A stretch of 58,689 nucleotides of DNA from Candidatus Dormiibacterota bacterium. Lineage in GTDB: Bacteria > Chloroflexota > Dormibacteria > Dormibacterales > Dormibacteraceae. Numbering within the stretch: position 1 is the stretch's first letter; every line of letters starts with the position of its first letter. This document shows, piece after piece, positions 9,959 through 19,951 of the stretch. The stretch is taken from contig CATPBK010000034.1 in NCBI GenBank assembly GCA_955652705.1, forward strand, positions 1 to 58,689, given 5' to 3'. The translations under genes were made by a program, and so were the position numbers. Under the pieces are notes generated by a model. That model saw only the letters and a list, made by a program, of their open reading frames with translations. It did not search any database and had not been told where the DNA came from.

Positions 9959-10771
9959 TCAGTAGGTCTCGGTCTCGAAGACCTCCGACGACGCCAGCCG
10001 GCGGGCGAAAGTGAGGAAGCCGGTGTGGGCGACCATGCGATGGTCGGGGCGGGTGCTCCGGCCCTTGATCGTCCAGCCCCGGAGCAGGATCTCGATGGTC
10101 TGGATCAAGCCGAAGCCGCCGTGCTCTCGCAGCGACGCGGCCAGCCGCTCGACCTGACTCACGTTCGGGCAGTGGACGAACAGAATGCCGCCTGCCCGGA
10201 GCGCCGCCGCGAACGCGGGGACCGCCCGCCAGGGCTCGGGCAGGTCGAGGAGGGCGCGGTCGAAGGGCTCGGTCTCCGCGATGCCTTCATAGACGTCGCC
10301 GAGCTTGAGCTCCAGATTGGGCGGGCTGCCGTTCAGGGCCTCCTCGACCGCGGCCCTCGAGGCGGCCAAGAAGTCCTCGCGCACCTCATAAGAGACCACC
10401 AGACCTGTCGGTCCCACCGCCCGCAGCGCGGCGATGGTCAGCGCCCCCGTGCCGGCCCCCGCTTCGAGGACCCGCGCGCCGGGATAGAGGTCGGCGCCGA
10501 CCACGATTGCTCCGAGGTCCTTGGGGTAGATGGGCTGGGCCGCGCGCTTGCGGACCTCCACCCACTCGGCGAAGGTCGGGCGGAGCGCCAGCAGGCGAGC
10601 GCCCGAGCCGGTCGCCACGATGGTGCCGTCGAGCTGGCCGATCAGGTCGTCGTGCTGCACCGAACCGCTATGAAGGGAGTACGCAGCGCCGGCTTTCAGG
10701 GTGAGCTGGTACACGCGGCCGGCCCGATCGTGGAGGAGGACCAATTCGCCCGCCCGGAGCGGGCCGGTCAA
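9959..10771 (-). CDS. trmI: tRNA (adenine-58-N1) methyltransferase TrmI
   Basis: A 270-residue class I SAM methyltransferase with the TrmI layout: a small N-terminal beta domain with a linker ([20 protein letters not shown]), the SAM loop [10 protein letters not shown], and the conserved LDLPEPW that replaces the NPPY of other N-methyltransferases. It methylates A58 in the tRNA T loop. The TTG start overlaps the stop of the upstream methyltransferase as TTGA, indicating translational coupling. The length matches bacterial and mycobacterial TrmI. Confidence 0.92.
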   Translation of the reverse strand: MTGPLRAGELVLLHDRAGRVYQLTLKAGAAYSLHSGSVQHDDLIGQLDGTIVATGSGARLLALRPTFAEWVEVRKRAAQPIYPKDLGAIVVGADLYPGARVLEAGAGTGALTIAALRAVGPTGLVVSYEVREDFLAASRAAVEEALNGSPPNLELKLGDVYEGIAETEPFDRALLDLPEPWRAVPAFAAALRAGGILFVHCPNVSQVERLAASLREHGGFGLIQTIEILLRGWTIKGRSTRPDHRMVAHTGFLTFARRLASSEVFETETY

Positions 10772-11526
10772 GGCCTGACCGCGCGGATCTCGGCGTGCCA
10801 GTAGGCGTGCCAGAGCTTGCCGGCCCGTCGCTCCGGCCGGAGCGCGTTGCGAGCTTTACCGCCGGCCTTCTCGATTGGGACGGCCAGCTCGGGCAGGCGC
10901 TTCACGGGAACTCCGATCCGCAGGTTCCAGGCCTCGAAGTCCCAGTCCAGCTCGCGACGGCGAACGAGGTCGAGCCGGAACCCGGCCGCCTTCAGGCGCC
11001 GCTTCCACTCCTGCAGCGTGTAGCTGCGGACGTGGCTGGGGTCGCGGAGCATCTCGACCTGGTGGAGGACCTCCCTGGCAGCCGGCGGCGGCGAGCAGTC
11101 GACGAAGACGGCCCGACCTTGTGGCTTGAGCACCCGAAACGCTTCGCGCAGGGCCACATCGAGGTCAGGGAAGTGATGGGGCGCAGCCCGCACCGTGTAG
11201 AGGTCGAAGGAGGCGTCCGGGAACGGGAGCTGCTGGGCGTCCCCCACCACCCACTCGACGTTGGCGACGCCGCGCTCGGCGGCCAGCCGCCGGGCCTGAT
11301 CCAGCATTTCCGGCGTCAGGTCCAACCCGACCACCCTGGCCACGTGCGGGGCCAGCGCAAACGCGGTGTTTCCGGTGCCCGTGGCCACGTCGAGCGCCAC
11401 GTCGGTGGGCTGGGGGAGCGCCAGCGCGACCACCTCGTCCAGCAGCGCCTGGTCGGCGTGGAACCCAGACGTCACATAATTCGCAGCGTTCCGCGCGAAA
11501 CGCGCGCGCACGTCCTCCCTGGTCAT
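10768..11526 (-). CDS. Class I SAM-dependent methyltransferase (UbiE/MenG-like)
   Basis: A 252-residue methyltransferase with SAM motif [14 protein letters not shown], acidic motif [12 protein letters not shown], and motif post-[13 protein letters not shown], which is the methyltransf_11/UbiE pattern. Quinone, lipid or small-molecule methylation are all possible; the C-terminal half does not match MenG closely enough to name it. It is translationally coupled to trmI downstream. The divergent osmC gene starts only 14 bp away, so the promoters must overlap or lie in coding sequence. Confidence 0.75.
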   Translation of the reverse strand: MTREDVRARFARNAANYVTSGFHADQALLDEVVALALPQPTDVALDVATGTGNTAFALAPHVARVVGLDLTPEMLDQARRLAAERGVANVEWVVGDAQQLPFPDASFDLYTVRAAPHHFPDLDVALREAFRVLKPQGRAVFVDCSPPPAAREVLHQVEMLRDPSHVRSYTLQEWKRRLKAAGFRLDLVRRRELDWDFEAWNLRIGVPVKRLPELAVPIEKAGGKARNALRPERRAGKLWHAYWHAEIRAVRP

Positions 11527-11540
11527 CGCGGAAAAACATC

Positions 11541-11957
11541 ATGCAGAAAGCCGTCGCCCGCTGGGCGGGCAGCAAAGTCGAGTTCGAGGTCACCGGCCGG
11601 TCCGGCCACAAGGTCACCGTGGACGAGCCCCCCGCCTTTGGCGAGAACGCGGGCATGCGCCCAACGGAGCTGCTCCTCGGAGCGCTCGGGTCCTGCACGG
11701 GCATCAATGCGGTGCTCCTGCTGAACAAGTTCAAGCAGCCTTTCAAGTCGCTCGAGGTCGAGGTCGAGGGGGACCAGGAGGACGACTGGCCGCATGCCTT
11801 CACCGACATCAGGATCACTTTCGTGATCGGCTGGGACGGAAAACACGACAAGCAGCTCGTCGAGACCGCGCTCGACATGGCTTGCAACAAGTACTGCCCG
11901 GTGGACGCCACGCTCACCCACGGGACCCGGATCAAGCACAAACAAAAAGACGCCTGA
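11541..11957 (+). CDS. OsmC family protein
   Basis: A 138-residue protein of the OsmC/Ohr superfamily, thiol-dependent peroxidases of the cytosol. The central signature [16 protein letters not shown] supplies the first redox Cys, and the second lies in [13 protein letters not shown]. The two-cysteine arrangement and the YhfA/OsmC-like length fit. Which peroxide it reduces cannot be told. It is transcribed towards nuoA but a promoter-like segment separates the two. Confidence 0.85.
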   Translation: MQKAVARWAGSKVEFEVTGRSGHKVTVDEPPAFGENAGMRPTELLLGALGSCTGINAVLLLNKFKQPFKSLEVEVEGDQEDDWPHAFTDIRITFVIGWDGKHDKQLVETALDMACNKYCPVDATLTHGTRIKHKQKDA

Positions 11958-12020
11958 GCAGGCTCCAGCAGGCGCTGGTGGCCCGAGCGGCCCGCCAACT
12001 TTTTCCAATACGGGCCTTGG

Positions 12021-12026
12021 TAAAAT
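12021..12026 (+). promoter_or_regulatory. Candidate -10 element of the nuo operon
   Basis: TAAAAT stands out in otherwise GC-rich sequence, about 45 bp before the nuoA start. The -35 region is poor (AACTTT at 11997-12002, 18 bp spacer). Weak hairpins around 11968-11995 followed by a short T run could end the osmC transcript. Confidence 0.45.
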
Positions 12027-12071
12027 CGGCCCAGTCCCCCAGTCGAACTCTGCACGAGGGCCTGTCCGGAC

Positions 12072-12428
12072 TTGATTTCCGACTACGTCCCGCTTCTGAT
12101 CTTCCTGGTCATCAGCTTCCTGGTGGTCGGGGCTCTGATCACCGCTTCTTTCCTGATCGGGCCGTCCAAACCAAACCAGCGCAAGCTTCAGGTCTACGAG
12201 TCCGGCATCGTCCCCACCATGCCGGCCCGCCATCGCCTCTCGGTCCGCTTCTACCTGACCGCGATGCTCTTCATCATCTTCGACGTCGAAGCCGTCTTCT
12301 TCTATCCGTGGGCCGTCCTGCTCCACGTCCTGCGCTGGTACGGCATCGCCGAGATGTTCGTGTTCATGCTCGTTTTGCTTGTGGCCCTCGCCCACATCTG
12401 GCGCAAAGGAGGCCTGGAGTGGGAGTAG
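12072..12428 (+). CDS. nuoA: NADH-quinone oxidoreductase subunit A
   Basis: A 118-residue membrane subunit of Complex I with three helices and the conserved loop segment YESGI before helix 2. Family motifs [23 protein letters not shown] are evident in two parts: RFYLTAMLF and [12 protein letters not shown]. It starts with TTG; the hydrophobic N-terminus begins immediately and no better start is in frame. It is first gene of a complete nuoA-N operon. It overlaps nuoB by ten bases. Confidence 0.92.
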   Translation: MISDYVPLLIFLVISFLVVGALITASFLIGPSKPNQRKLQVYESGIVPTMPARHRLSVRFYLTAMLFIIFDVEAVFFYPWAVLLHVLRWYGIAEMFVFMLVLLVALAHIWRKGGLEWE

Positions 12429-12907
12429 ACGAGCTCGTCGGCCAGCTCGGCGACAACGTGATCACGACCACCATCTCCCGCGTCGTCAGCTGGGGCCGCG
12501 CGAACTCCGTCTGGCCGGCTCAGTTCGGGCTCGCCTGCTGCGCGATCGAGATGATGCACATCGCGGGAGCGCGAATGGACGTGGGCCGCTTCGGGTCGGA
12601 GGCGTTCCGGGCGTCGCCCCGCCAGTCCGACCTGATGATCGTGGCGGGTCGCGTCTCGCAGAAGATGGCGCCGGTCCTGCGCATGGTGTACGACCAGATG
12701 CCGGATCCGAAGTGGGTGATCTCCCAGGGCGCCTGCGCCTCCACAGGCGGTGTCTTCAACAATTACGCGCTGCTGCAGGGCGTCGACAAGATCGTCCCGG
12801 TCGATGTCTACGTGCCGGGCTGCCCGCCCCGTCCGGAGGACCTCCTGAACGCGATCATGATTCTGCAGGAGCGGATCAAGGCCCGCGGGATAGCGCCTCG
12901 CCCGTGA
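12419..12907 (+). CDS. nuoB: NADH-quinone oxidoreductase subunit B
   Basis: A 162-residue peripheral-arm subunit that holds the terminal N2 4Fe-4S cluster next to the quinone site. The tandem Cys pair in LACCAIEMM, the Cys of SQGACAS and the Cys of VPGCPPRPE are all present. The GTG at 12419 is chosen because AAAGGAGG ends six bases upstream, inside the nuoA 3' end. The stop overlaps nuoC as GTGA. Confidence 0.93.
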   Translation: MGVDELVGQLGDNVITTTISRVVSWGRANSVWPAQFGLACCAIEMMHIAGARMDVGRFGSEAFRASPRQSDLMIVAGRVSQKMAPVLRMVYDQMPDPKWVISQGACASTGGVFNNYALLQGVDKIVPVDVYVPGCPPRPEDLLNAIMILQERIKARGIAPRP

Positions 12908-13440
12908 AGACCAGGGCTCCGGCGGCGCTCGCCAAGATCGCCGTCGACAGTGGCGCCAGCGCGGGCGACGAATGGGTGACCGTGCCCGTGGCGCGGCTGC
13001 GCGAGACGCTGCAGGCCTTGCAGGCCGACGGGTTCACGACGCTCGCCTTCCTGACCTGCGTCGACCACCTCGCGCGCTCGGACGGCCGCCCACCCTTCAG
13101 CGGCCCGCCCGACGCGGAGACGCCGATTCGGTTCGAGCTGGTCTACCAGCTGCGTGACCTGGAGGGCCGGCGCCTCCTACGGGTGCGCACCTTCCTGGCC
13201 GATAGGCCGGACCCGACGGCCCCCAGCGTCCAGGACCTCTTCCCACCCGCCAACTGGGACGAGCGCGAGACCTGGGACATGTTCGGGATCCGGTTCGAAG
13301 GCCATCCCGGCCTGACCAGGATCCTGATGCCGGACGACTGGGTCGGCCACCCGCTCCGACGCGACTTCCCGGTCGGCGGCGAGCCGGTCGACTTTTCCTC
13401 GGATCACGAGCAGTGGCAGACGAGCCCGCCGACCGCGTAA
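12904..13440 (+). CDS. nuoC: NADH-quinone oxidoreductase subunit C
   Basis: A 178-residue (30 kDa-type) peripheral-arm subunit with the family signature [16 protein letters not shown] followed by LRRDFP. It is a separate gene, not the fused NuoCD of enterics. The GTG start overlaps the nuoB stop by four bases, and the 3' end overlaps nuoD by 28 bases. The N-terminus is short and variable, as usual. Confidence 0.9.
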   Translation: MKTRAPAALAKIAVDSGASAGDEWVTVPVARLRETLQALQADGFTTLAFLTCVDHLARSDGRPPFSGPPDAETPIRFELVYQLRDLEGRRLLRVRTFLADRPDPTAPSVQDLFPPANWDERETWDMFGIRFEGHPGLTRILMPDDWVGHPLRRDFPVGGEPVDFSSDHEQWQTSPPTA

Positions 13441-14642
13441 GCGGCCTGATCCTGGACCCGGCGCCGGCCGACGCCGGGTCGCAGATCCTGACCGTCAACT
13501 TCGGCCCCCATCACCCCTCGACGCACGGCGTTCTGAGGCTGATCGTCGACCTCGATGGGGAGGTCATCAGGAAGGTCACGCCGGTGATCGGCTACCTCCA
13601 CACGGGGATCGAGAAGACCGCCGAGTCACTTCGCTACCAGCAGGTCGTCACGGTCACCGATCGCCACGACTACCTGTCGCCGCTCTTCAACAACCACTCG
13701 TACGCGATGGCGGTCGAAAAGCTCATGGGTGTCGAAGTGCCGCCGCGCGCCGACGCGCTGCGCGTGATCATGGACGAGCTCTGCCGGATCTCATCGCACA
13801 TGATCTGGCTGGGCACCAGCGGCCTGGAGCTGGGTGCGATCTCCATGCTCTGGTACTGCCTGCGCGAGCGCGACAAAGTGCTCGACCTCAACGAGGAGAT
13901 CTCGGGGTTTCGGATGCACACCAGCTACATCCGGCCGGGCGGCGTGATGGCGGATACCACGCCCCGCTTCCTGGACCTGTTGAACACGTTCATCGAAGAG
14001 TTCCCGAAGAGCATCGACGAGTTCGAGGACCTCTTGACCGAGAACCCGATCTTCAAAGCCCGCACGGTCGGCGTCGGCTACCTGTCCAGGGCAGACGCGC
14101 TCAGGCTTGGCCAGACCGGGCCGATGCTGCGCGGCAGCGGCGTCCCCTGGGACCTGCGCAAGACGATGCCGTACTCGGGCTACGAGAAGTACGACTTCGA
14201 GGTCGCGACCGACGACGGCTGTGACTGCTACGCGCGGTACAAGATCCGCATCCGCGAGCTGCGGGAGTCGATCAAGATCCTCCGCCAGGCTGTTGACCAG
14301 CTGCCCGACGGGCCGATCAACGTCGACGACCGCAAGATGCTGCCCCCGCCCCGCGAGGAGCTCGATACCTCGATGGAGGCGTTGATCCACCACTTCAAGC
14401 TCTTCACAGAGGGCTACTCGCCGCCTGTCGGCGACGCCTATGCCGCGACCGAGTCGGGTCGCGGTGAGAACGGCTGCTACGTGGTCAGCGACGGCACCCA
14501 CAAGCCGCGCCGCGTCAAGTTCCGCGCCGCCTCGTTTGTGAACCTGCAGTCCACCGAGACGATGGCCTTGCGCGGGATGGTGGCGGACATGATTGCGATC
14601 ATCGGCACCATCGACGCGATCATGGGAGACGTCGACAGGTGA
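13413..14642 (+). CDS. nuoD: NADH-quinone oxidoreductase subunit D
   Basis: A 409-residue 49 kDa-type subunit, related to the NiFe-hydrogenase large subunit, that forms the quinone cavity with NuoB. Conserved pieces include FGPHHPSTHG near residues 30-39 (quinone-loop His), HTGIEK, the helix around YLSPLFNNHSYA and the C-terminal GVMADMIAIIGTIDAIMGDVDR. The GTG start lies within nuoC, and nuoE is coupled by a GTGA overlap. The full length shows no damage. Confidence 0.95.
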   Translation: MADEPADRVSGLILDPAPADAGSQILTVNFGPHHPSTHGVLRLIVDLDGEVIRKVTPVIGYLHTGIEKTAESLRYQQVVTVTDRHDYLSPLFNNHSYAMAVEKLMGVEVPPRADALRVIMDELCRISSHMIWLGTSGLELGAISMLWYCLRERDKVLDLNEEISGFRMHTSYIRPGGVMADTTPRFLDLLNTFIEEFPKSIDEFEDLLTENPIFKARTVGVGYLSRADALRLGQTGPMLRGSGVPWDLRKTMPYSGYEKYDFEVATDDGCDCYARYKIRIRELRESIKILRQAVDQLPDGPINVDDRKMLPPPREELDTSMEALIHHFKLFTEGYSPPVGDAYAATESGRGENGCYVVSDGTHKPRRVKFRAASFVNLQSTETMALRGMVADMIAIIGTIDAIMGDVDR

Positions 14643-15166
14643 AGCTCAGCGACCACACGCTGAAAGAGATCCGCGAGCTGCCGCCGAAGTACCCACATAT
14701 CAGGTCGGCGGTGATGCCCGCGCTCGACCTTGCGCAGGAAGAGCTGGGAATGCTCACGCAGGAGGCGATGACGCAAGTCGCGCAGGCGCTCCAGGTCGAC
14801 CCCGGCTACGTCGAGGGCGTGGCGACTTTCTACTCGCTCTTTCACCTCGAGCCGGTCGGCAAGCACCACTTGTACGTATGCAACAACCTGAGCTGCCAGC
14901 TACGCGGCGCCGAGGAGCTGCTGACGCACATCAAGCAGTCGATCGGGGTCAGCGAGTACGGGCAGGTCAGCGCCGACGGGCTGTTCAGCGTCGAGCCTGT
15001 CGAGTGTCTCGGCGCCTGCGAATACGCGCCGATGCTGCGGGCCGACCACCGGTTCCACTACGACCTCACGCCCGCGACGATCGACGCGCTGCTGAAGGAA
15101 TGGCGCGGCCACGGCGACGGCAAGAAAGCTCGGAAGGAGGCCCACCCCCGTGCCGGCAGCCACTGA
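14639..15166 (+). CDS. nuoE: NADH-quinone oxidoreductase subunit E
   Basis: A 175-residue 24 kDa-type subunit carrying the N1a 2Fe-2S cluster in the NADH dehydrogenase module. Cys ligands are seen in VCNNLSCQLRG and VECLGACEYAP. The thioredoxin-like fold follows an N-terminal helical bundle (ALDLAQEELGML). The GTG start overlaps nuoD; nuoF begins 17 bases before its stop. Confidence 0.93.
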   Translation: MKLSDHTLKEIRELPPKYPHIRSAVMPALDLAQEELGMLTQEAMTQVAQALQVDPGYVEGVATFYSLFHLEPVGKHHLYVCNNLSCQLRGAEELLTHIKQSIGVSEYGQVSADGLFSVEPVECLGACEYAPMLRADHRFHYDLTPATIDALLKEWRGHGDGKKARKEAHPRAGSH

Positions 15167-16472
15167 GCTCCGGGGGTCGCACGGCAAGGCCGCGGGGCCT
15201 GTCCTGACCAAGGATTTCGGCACCGCCGACCTGCACAAGCTGGGGGTCTACGAGAAGGTCGGCGGCTACCAGGCCTGGCGCAAGGCGCTCACCACCATGC
15301 AGCCGGCCGAGGTGACAGGCGAGGTCAAGGCTTCGGGACTGCGTGGCCGCGGCGGCGCGGGCTTCCCAACCGGGACGAAGTGGGGATTCCTGCCGCCGCC
15401 CGACGGCGGGCCCCGCTACGTCGTGGTCAACGCCGACGAGTCGGAGCCGGGTACGGCTAAGGACCGCTACCTGATGGAGAACCACCCTCACCAGCTGGTG
15501 GAGGGCATCCTGATCGCCTGCTACGCGATCCAGGCCCACCACGCCTGGATCTACATCCGTGGCGAGTACGACCTCCAGCACGACATGATCGCGGCGGCCA
15601 TCGCCGAGGCGCGCGCCGCGGGATACCTCGGAGAGCAGCCGCTCGGCAAGGACTTCCCCATCGACATCCACCTCTACCGCGGACACGGCGCCTACATCTG
15701 CGGCGAGGAGACGGCACTCCTGGAATCGCTGGAGGGCAAGCGCGCCCAGCCCCGGTCGCGCCCGCCCTTCCCCGCGGTCAAGGGCGCCTGGGGACGGCCG
15801 ACTCTCCTCAACAACGTAGAAACGCTCTCCACGCTGCCCTGGATCATTTCGAACGGCGGTGCGGCCTATGCGAAGTTCGGCACCGAGAAGTCACCAGGCA
15901 CGCGGCTCTTCACCGTCAGCGGCGACGTCCAGCGGCCTGGCAACTACGAGATGGAGCTGGGCAAGCCCTTCTCCCACCTCATCAACGACCTCGCGGGCGG
16001 GCCTTTCCCCGGCCACTCCATCAAGGTCTGGTGGCCAGGCGGCTGCTCGGCGCCGGTGTTGACCGGCGAGATGCTCGAAACGCCGAGCGACATGGAATCG
16101 TTGGCCGCCGTCGGTTCGATGGGAGGCTCGGGCGGTGTGATCGTCGCCGACGACCGCCGCTGTGTCGTGCGCTGCGCATACCGCCTGCTCCAGTTCTACG
16201 CGCACGAGTCCTGCGGCAAATGCACGCCCTGCAGGGTGGGCGGGGACTGGGCAGTGCGGACGTACGAGCGGGTTCTGGAGGGCGAAGGCACGGCGGCCGA
16301 CCTGGCGACCTTCGACCGCATCCAGACGGGCCTCGCCGCCGGCCGCTGCCTCTGCGGGCTGGGCGACTCGGCGGGCTGGGTGATCCAATGGACGATGGAG
16401 CGCTTCCGCGACGAGTACGAGGAGCACATCCTCCACCACACCTGCTCGGTGGAGGCCGGCGCGCGTGCCTGA
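15150..16472 (+). CDS. nuoF: NADH-quinone oxidoreductase subunit F
   Basis: A 440-residue 51 kDa-type subunit that binds NADH, FMN and the N3 4Fe-4S cluster. The glycine-rich nucleotide loop GLRGRGGAGFPTG is near residues 63-75, the flavin/NADH region includes NADESEPGTAKDRYL, and cluster ligands are in ESCGKCTPCRVG plus the Cys of RCLCGLGD. The GTG start has a strong GGAAGGAGG nine bases upstream at 15132-15140. Electrons enter Complex I here. Confidence 0.95.
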   Translation: MPAATELRGSHGKAAGPVLTKDFGTADLHKLGVYEKVGGYQAWRKALTTMQPAEVTGEVKASGLRGRGGAGFPTGTKWGFLPPPDGGPRYVVVNADESEPGTAKDRYLMENHPHQLVEGILIACYAIQAHHAWIYIRGEYDLQHDMIAAAIAEARAAGYLGEQPLGKDFPIDIHLYRGHGAYICGEETALLESLEGKRAQPRSRPPFPAVKGAWGRPTLLNNVETLSTLPWIISNGGAAYAKFGTEKSPGTRLFTVSGDVQRPGNYEMELGKPFSHLINDLAGGPFPGHSIKVWWPGGCSAPVLTGEMLETPSDMESLAAVGSMGGSGGVIVADDRRCVVRCAYRLLQFYAHESCGKCTPCRVGGDWAVRTYERVLEGEGTAADLATFDRIQTGLAAGRCLCGLGDSAGWVIQWTMERFRDEYEEHILHHTCSVEAGARA

Positions 16473-18345
16473 CCCCACCCCCCAGGTCAGCCTGACCATC
16501 GACGGTCGCCCGGTGACCGTGCCCAAAGGCACGCTGATCGTGGAGGCCGCCAAGCTCATCGGCGTCGAGATCCCGGTCTTCTGCTACCACCACAAGCTCG
16601 ACCCGGTCGGCGCCTGCCGGCTCTGCCTGGTCGAGCTGAGCCCGGGTCCGCCCCGCGCTCAGACCGCCTGCACCACCCCGGTCGCCGAAGGCATGGCCGT
16701 GCGCGTCACCTCACCCATGGCGGTCAAGTCGCGCGCCGACATTCTGGAGTTCGAGCTCACCAACCACCCTCTCGATTGCCCGGTCTGCGACAAGGGCGGC
16801 GAGTGCCCGCTGCAGGACTTCACCTACCGCCACGGCTACCCGGTCAGTCGCGTCCAGGAGGCCCGCCTGCATTTCGCCAAGCCGCTCCCGATCAGCGACC
16901 GGATCGCCCTCGACCGCGAGCGGTGCGTGCTCTGCTACCGCTGCACGCGCTACTACGACGAGGTCGCCTGGGAGCAGGAGCTGACCACCAACCAGCGGGG
17001 CGTCCAGTCCTACATCGCGACGCAGTTCGACCAGCCTCTGCAGTCGGTCTTCAGCGGCAACATCATCGACCTCTGCCCGGTCGGTGCCCTCACCTCGCGC
17101 GTCTGGCGCTTCCAATCCCGGCCCTGGGACATGGACCACACCGCCAGCATCTGCTCGCGCTGCGCCGTCGGCTGCAACGTCAACCTCTGGGAGCGCCGCG
17201 GCGAACTCATGCGCGTGACAGCGCGCGAGAACGACGAGATCGATGACGGCTGGATCTGCGACCGGGGGCGGTTCGAGTACACGCACGTCAACTCGCCGGA
17301 GCGGTTGACGCAGCCGCTGGTGCAGCGCCGGCCGGCCGCCTGGGAGGGGGCTTTGAGCCGCATCGCGGCGGGGATCAAGGGCCGGGGACCACGCCTCGGC
17401 GTCTCGATCCCGGCCGATATCACCAATGAGGAGGCGTTCCTCCTGGCTCGCCTCCTGAACGGGCCGCTGCGCGGCGCCCGGGTGGTCATGCAGGGCAGGA
17501 CCTCACTCCCAGCGCCGCCCCTAAACCAGCTCGCGATCAAAGACCTCGACGGCTGCCACACGATCCTGGTGGTAGCTTCAGACGTGCGCGCGGACGCGCC
17601 GATCGTGAACCTGCGCGTCAAGAAGGCGGTCGCGAAGAGCGGCGCCCGGCTCCTGACGGTCAACCCCGAGCTGATCGACTTCGACCGCCACCCGGGCGTC
17701 GAGCACGTCGCCTACGAGCCCGGCCACGCGGCTGCTGCCGTGCGCAAGCTCTTCGACCACCCGCTGCTTCAGCAGGGCCCGGTCGGCATCCTCTACGGCG
17801 ACAGTGCTGGCAGCGAGGACGGGGCGGCCATCGCCACGGCGGTCGCCTGGCTGGCGAAGGAGATCGGGGCCAAGGTCATGCCGCTCTACCGGGCCACGAA
17901 CGAACGCGGCGTCCTGGCCTTCGGAATCCTGAATGGCGACTCGCTGGACGGCTGCGAGTACGTCTTAACCTGGGGGCAGGCACTCGCCGTCCCGAAGGGA
18001 GTTCGCTTCCTGGCCTGCTGGGACGACTTCGCGCGCCCATACCACGACCGCGCCCAGGTCGTGATCCCGGCCACCACCTTCGCCGAGGACCAGGGCAGCT
18101 ACACGAACCTCGAAGGCCGCGTGCAGTTCCTGGTCCCGCCGCTGCAGCCTAGGCCGCCGCTGCGTCAGGGCTGGGAGGTGCTCCAGGATCTCGGCCTGGC
18201 GCTTGGGCTGGCCAGCGACTACCTGGGGATCTTCCAGGTCCAGCGGGACGCCGCCGCGGCGTATCCGGCGCAGGCGGCGCTGGCCGTCCCGCCGGCGCCG
18301 GCGCCGACGGCCGCACCCGTTGCGATGGGAGCGGCGCGGCCGTGA
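16465..18345 (+). CDS. nuoG: NADH-quinone oxidoreductase subunit G
   Basis: A 626-residue 75 kDa-type subunit. N-terminal 2Fe-2S ferredoxin domain (GACRLCLVE, QTACTTP), the His-Cys3 cluster HPLDCPVCDKGGEC, a 4Fe-4S pair (ERCVLCYRCTRY, DLCPVGAL), then SICSRCAVGCNVN with a downstream Cys in WICDRGR. These extra ligands suggest cluster N7 or its equivalent is retained. The C-terminal molybdopterin-oxidoreductase-like domain is present but short, ending in a Pro/Ala tail. The GTG start has GGAGG at 16451-16455. Confidence 0.93.
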   Translation: MPDPTPQVSLTIDGRPVTVPKGTLIVEAAKLIGVEIPVFCYHHKLDPVGACRLCLVELSPGPPRAQTACTTPVAEGMAVRVTSPMAVKSRADILEFELTNHPLDCPVCDKGGECPLQDFTYRHGYPVSRVQEARLHFAKPLPISDRIALDRERCVLCYRCTRYYDEVAWEQELTTNQRGVQSYIATQFDQPLQSVFSGNIIDLCPVGALTSRVWRFQSRPWDMDHTASICSRCAVGCNVNLWERRGELMRVTARENDEIDDGWICDRGRFEYTHVNSPERLTQPLVQRRPAAWEGALSRIAAGIKGRGPRLGVSIPADITNEEAFLLARLLNGPLRGARVVMQGRTSLPAPPLNQLAIKDLDGCHTILVVASDVRADAPIVNLRVKKAVAKSGARLLTVNPELIDFDRHPGVEHVAYEPGHAAAAVRKLFDHPLLQQGPVGILYGDSAGSEDGAAIATAVAWLAKEIGAKVMPLYRATNERGVLAFGILNGDSLDGCEYVLTWGQALAVPKGVRFLACWDDFARPYHDRAQVVIPATTFAEDQGSYTNLEGRVQFLVPPLQPRPPLRQGWEVLQDLGLALGLASDYLGIFQVQRDAAAAYPAQAALAVPPAPAPTAAPVAMGAARP

Positions 18346-19457
18346 CGAACCTCTACAACGATCCCTTCTGGCACTGGATCGTGGTGGTGGTGGCAATGAT
18401 GCTGCTGCTGTTCGTCCTGGTCAGCGCGACCGCCTACGTCGTCTTCCTTGAGCGCGTCGTGATCGGCCACATCCAGCGCCGGCCCGGACCCAACCGGGTG
18501 GGCCCGCGCGGCTTCCTGCAGATGGCCGTCGACGGGATCAAGCTCGTCACGAAGGAGAGCTTCATCCCGCACAACGTCGACCTCTTCACGTACATCGCCG
18601 CACCCTCCATCGCAGTGCTGGCGGCGCTGCTGACCTGGTCGGTGATCCCGTTCGCGATCTGGTTCGGCGGCGTCTCCTACTGGATCGCCAACGTCAACAT
18701 CGGAATCCTGGTCATCTTCGCGATCAGCGCCATGAACGTGTACGCGATCATGCTCGGCGGTTACTCGTCGAACTCGAAGTACTCGCTGCTCGGCGGCCTC
18801 CGCTCGGCCGCGCAGCTGATCAGCTACGAGATGTCGCTCGGCCTCTCGCTGGTCCCCATCTTCATCATCACCGGCTCGCTGCGCCTGCAGACGATCGAAG
18901 GCTGGCACGGCGGGCTGCCGTTGATCCTGGTCGCGCCGCTCAGCTTCGTCATCTACCTGATCTCGGCCGTCGCCGAGACCAACCGGGCCCCGTTCGACCT
19001 ACCGGAGGCAGAGTCTGAGCTGGTGGGCGGTTACCACACGGAGTATTCGGGCTTCAAGTTCGCGATGTTCTACCTCGCCGAGTACATGAACATCACGGCG
19101 GTCTCCGCGATCGCGACAGTCGTCTTCCTCGGTGGCGGCTCGGGCCCAGTCCTGAACTGGGTGCTCTGGCTCCTGATCGCGGCCGCGATCTTCCTGCTGC
19201 TCCTCTGGTCGCGCTTTGTGCCGCCCTTCGGCGCCCTGGTCGTGGCGTCGATCGTCTTCGCGTTCGCGGGGCTGGACACGCCGCTCTTCTGGTTCCTGAT
19301 CAAGGTGCTGGCCATCCTCTTCATCTACATCTGGCTGCGCTCGACGCTGCCCCGGCTGCGCTACGACATGCTCATGCAGCTCGGCTGGAAGGTGCTGCTG
19401 CCGCTCTCGATCCTGAACGTCATCGCGACCGCGCTGGTCGTCGTGGCGCTGACATGA
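18342..19457 (+). CDS. nuoH: NADH-quinone oxidoreductase subunit H
   Basis: A 371-residue membrane subunit with about eight or nine helices that connects the quinone site to the proton-pumping arm. Signatures include ERVVIGHIQRRPGPNRVGP (early loop), AETNRAPFDLPEAESELVGGY with its conserved acidic residues, and the terminal LRYDMLMQLGWKVLLPLS. The GTG start overlaps the nuoG stop. It is intact and typical in length. Confidence 0.95.
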   Translation: MTNLYNDPFWHWIVVVVAMMLLLFVLVSATAYVVFLERVVIGHIQRRPGPNRVGPRGFLQMAVDGIKLVTKESFIPHNVDLFTYIAAPSIAVLAALLTWSVIPFAIWFGGVSYWIANVNIGILVIFAISAMNVYAIMLGGYSSNSKYSLLGGLRSAAQLISYEMSLGLSLVPIFIITGSLRLQTIEGWHGGLPLILVAPLSFVIYLISAVAETNRAPFDLPEAESELVGGYHTEYSGFKFAMFYLAEYMNITAVSAIATVVFLGGGSGPVLNWVLWLLIAAAIFLLLLWSRFVPPFGALVVASIVFAFAGLDTPLFWFLIKVLAILFIYIWLRSTLPRLRYDMLMQLGWKVLLPLSILNVIATALVVVALT

Positions 19458-19951
19458 GCGCACGTCCCCCGAAGCGCCGGCGGACGCCGTCGCTGGGCAA
19501 GGAGCTGGTCGGTCTGGCAAAGGGCCTGGGCACGACCTTCGGCGAGATGCTGAAGCCCGTCATCACCGTCGCCTACCCGGAAGACAAGACGCCTCGCTCG
19601 GAACGCTACCGGGGGCGCCACTACCTCCGGCGCTACGAGAATGGGCTCGAGCGCTGCATCGGGTGCGAGCTCTGCGCGGCCGCCTGTCCCGTGGGCTGCA
19701 TCCTGGTCGTCGCGGCGGAGAACACAGAAGAGAACCGCGTCTCGCCGGGCGAGCGGTACGCGAAGGTCTACGAGATCAACATGCTGCGCTGCATCTTCTG
19801 CGGTTACTGCGAGGAGGCCTGCCCGGTGCAGGCGATCGTGCTGGGACCGGAATACGAGCTCTCGGACACTAGCCGCGACAAGTTCATCTACACGAAGGAG
19901 CTGCTGCTCGAGCCGGACCCGATCCAGGTCCGGGCCGAGGACGGGCTCTAG
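19454..19951 (+). CDS. nuoI: NADH-quinone oxidoreductase subunit I
   Basis: A 165-residue subunit with two 4Fe-4S ferredoxin motifs, ERCIGCELCAAACPVGCI and LRCIFCGYCEEACPVQAI, housing clusters N6a and N6b on the electron path to NuoB. A basic N-terminus and amphipathic helix tether it to the membrane. One of only two nuo genes here with an ATG start, overlapping nuoH as ATGA. Its TAG stop is also the first three bases of repeat A2. Confidence 0.95.
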   Translation: MSARPPKRRRTPSLGKELVGLAKGLGTTFGEMLKPVITVAYPEDKTPRSERYRGRHYLRRYENGLERCIGCELCAAACPVGCILVVAAENTEENRVSPGERYAKVYEINMLRCIFCGYCEEACPVQAIVLGPEYELSDTSRDKFIYTKELLLEPDPIQVRAEDGL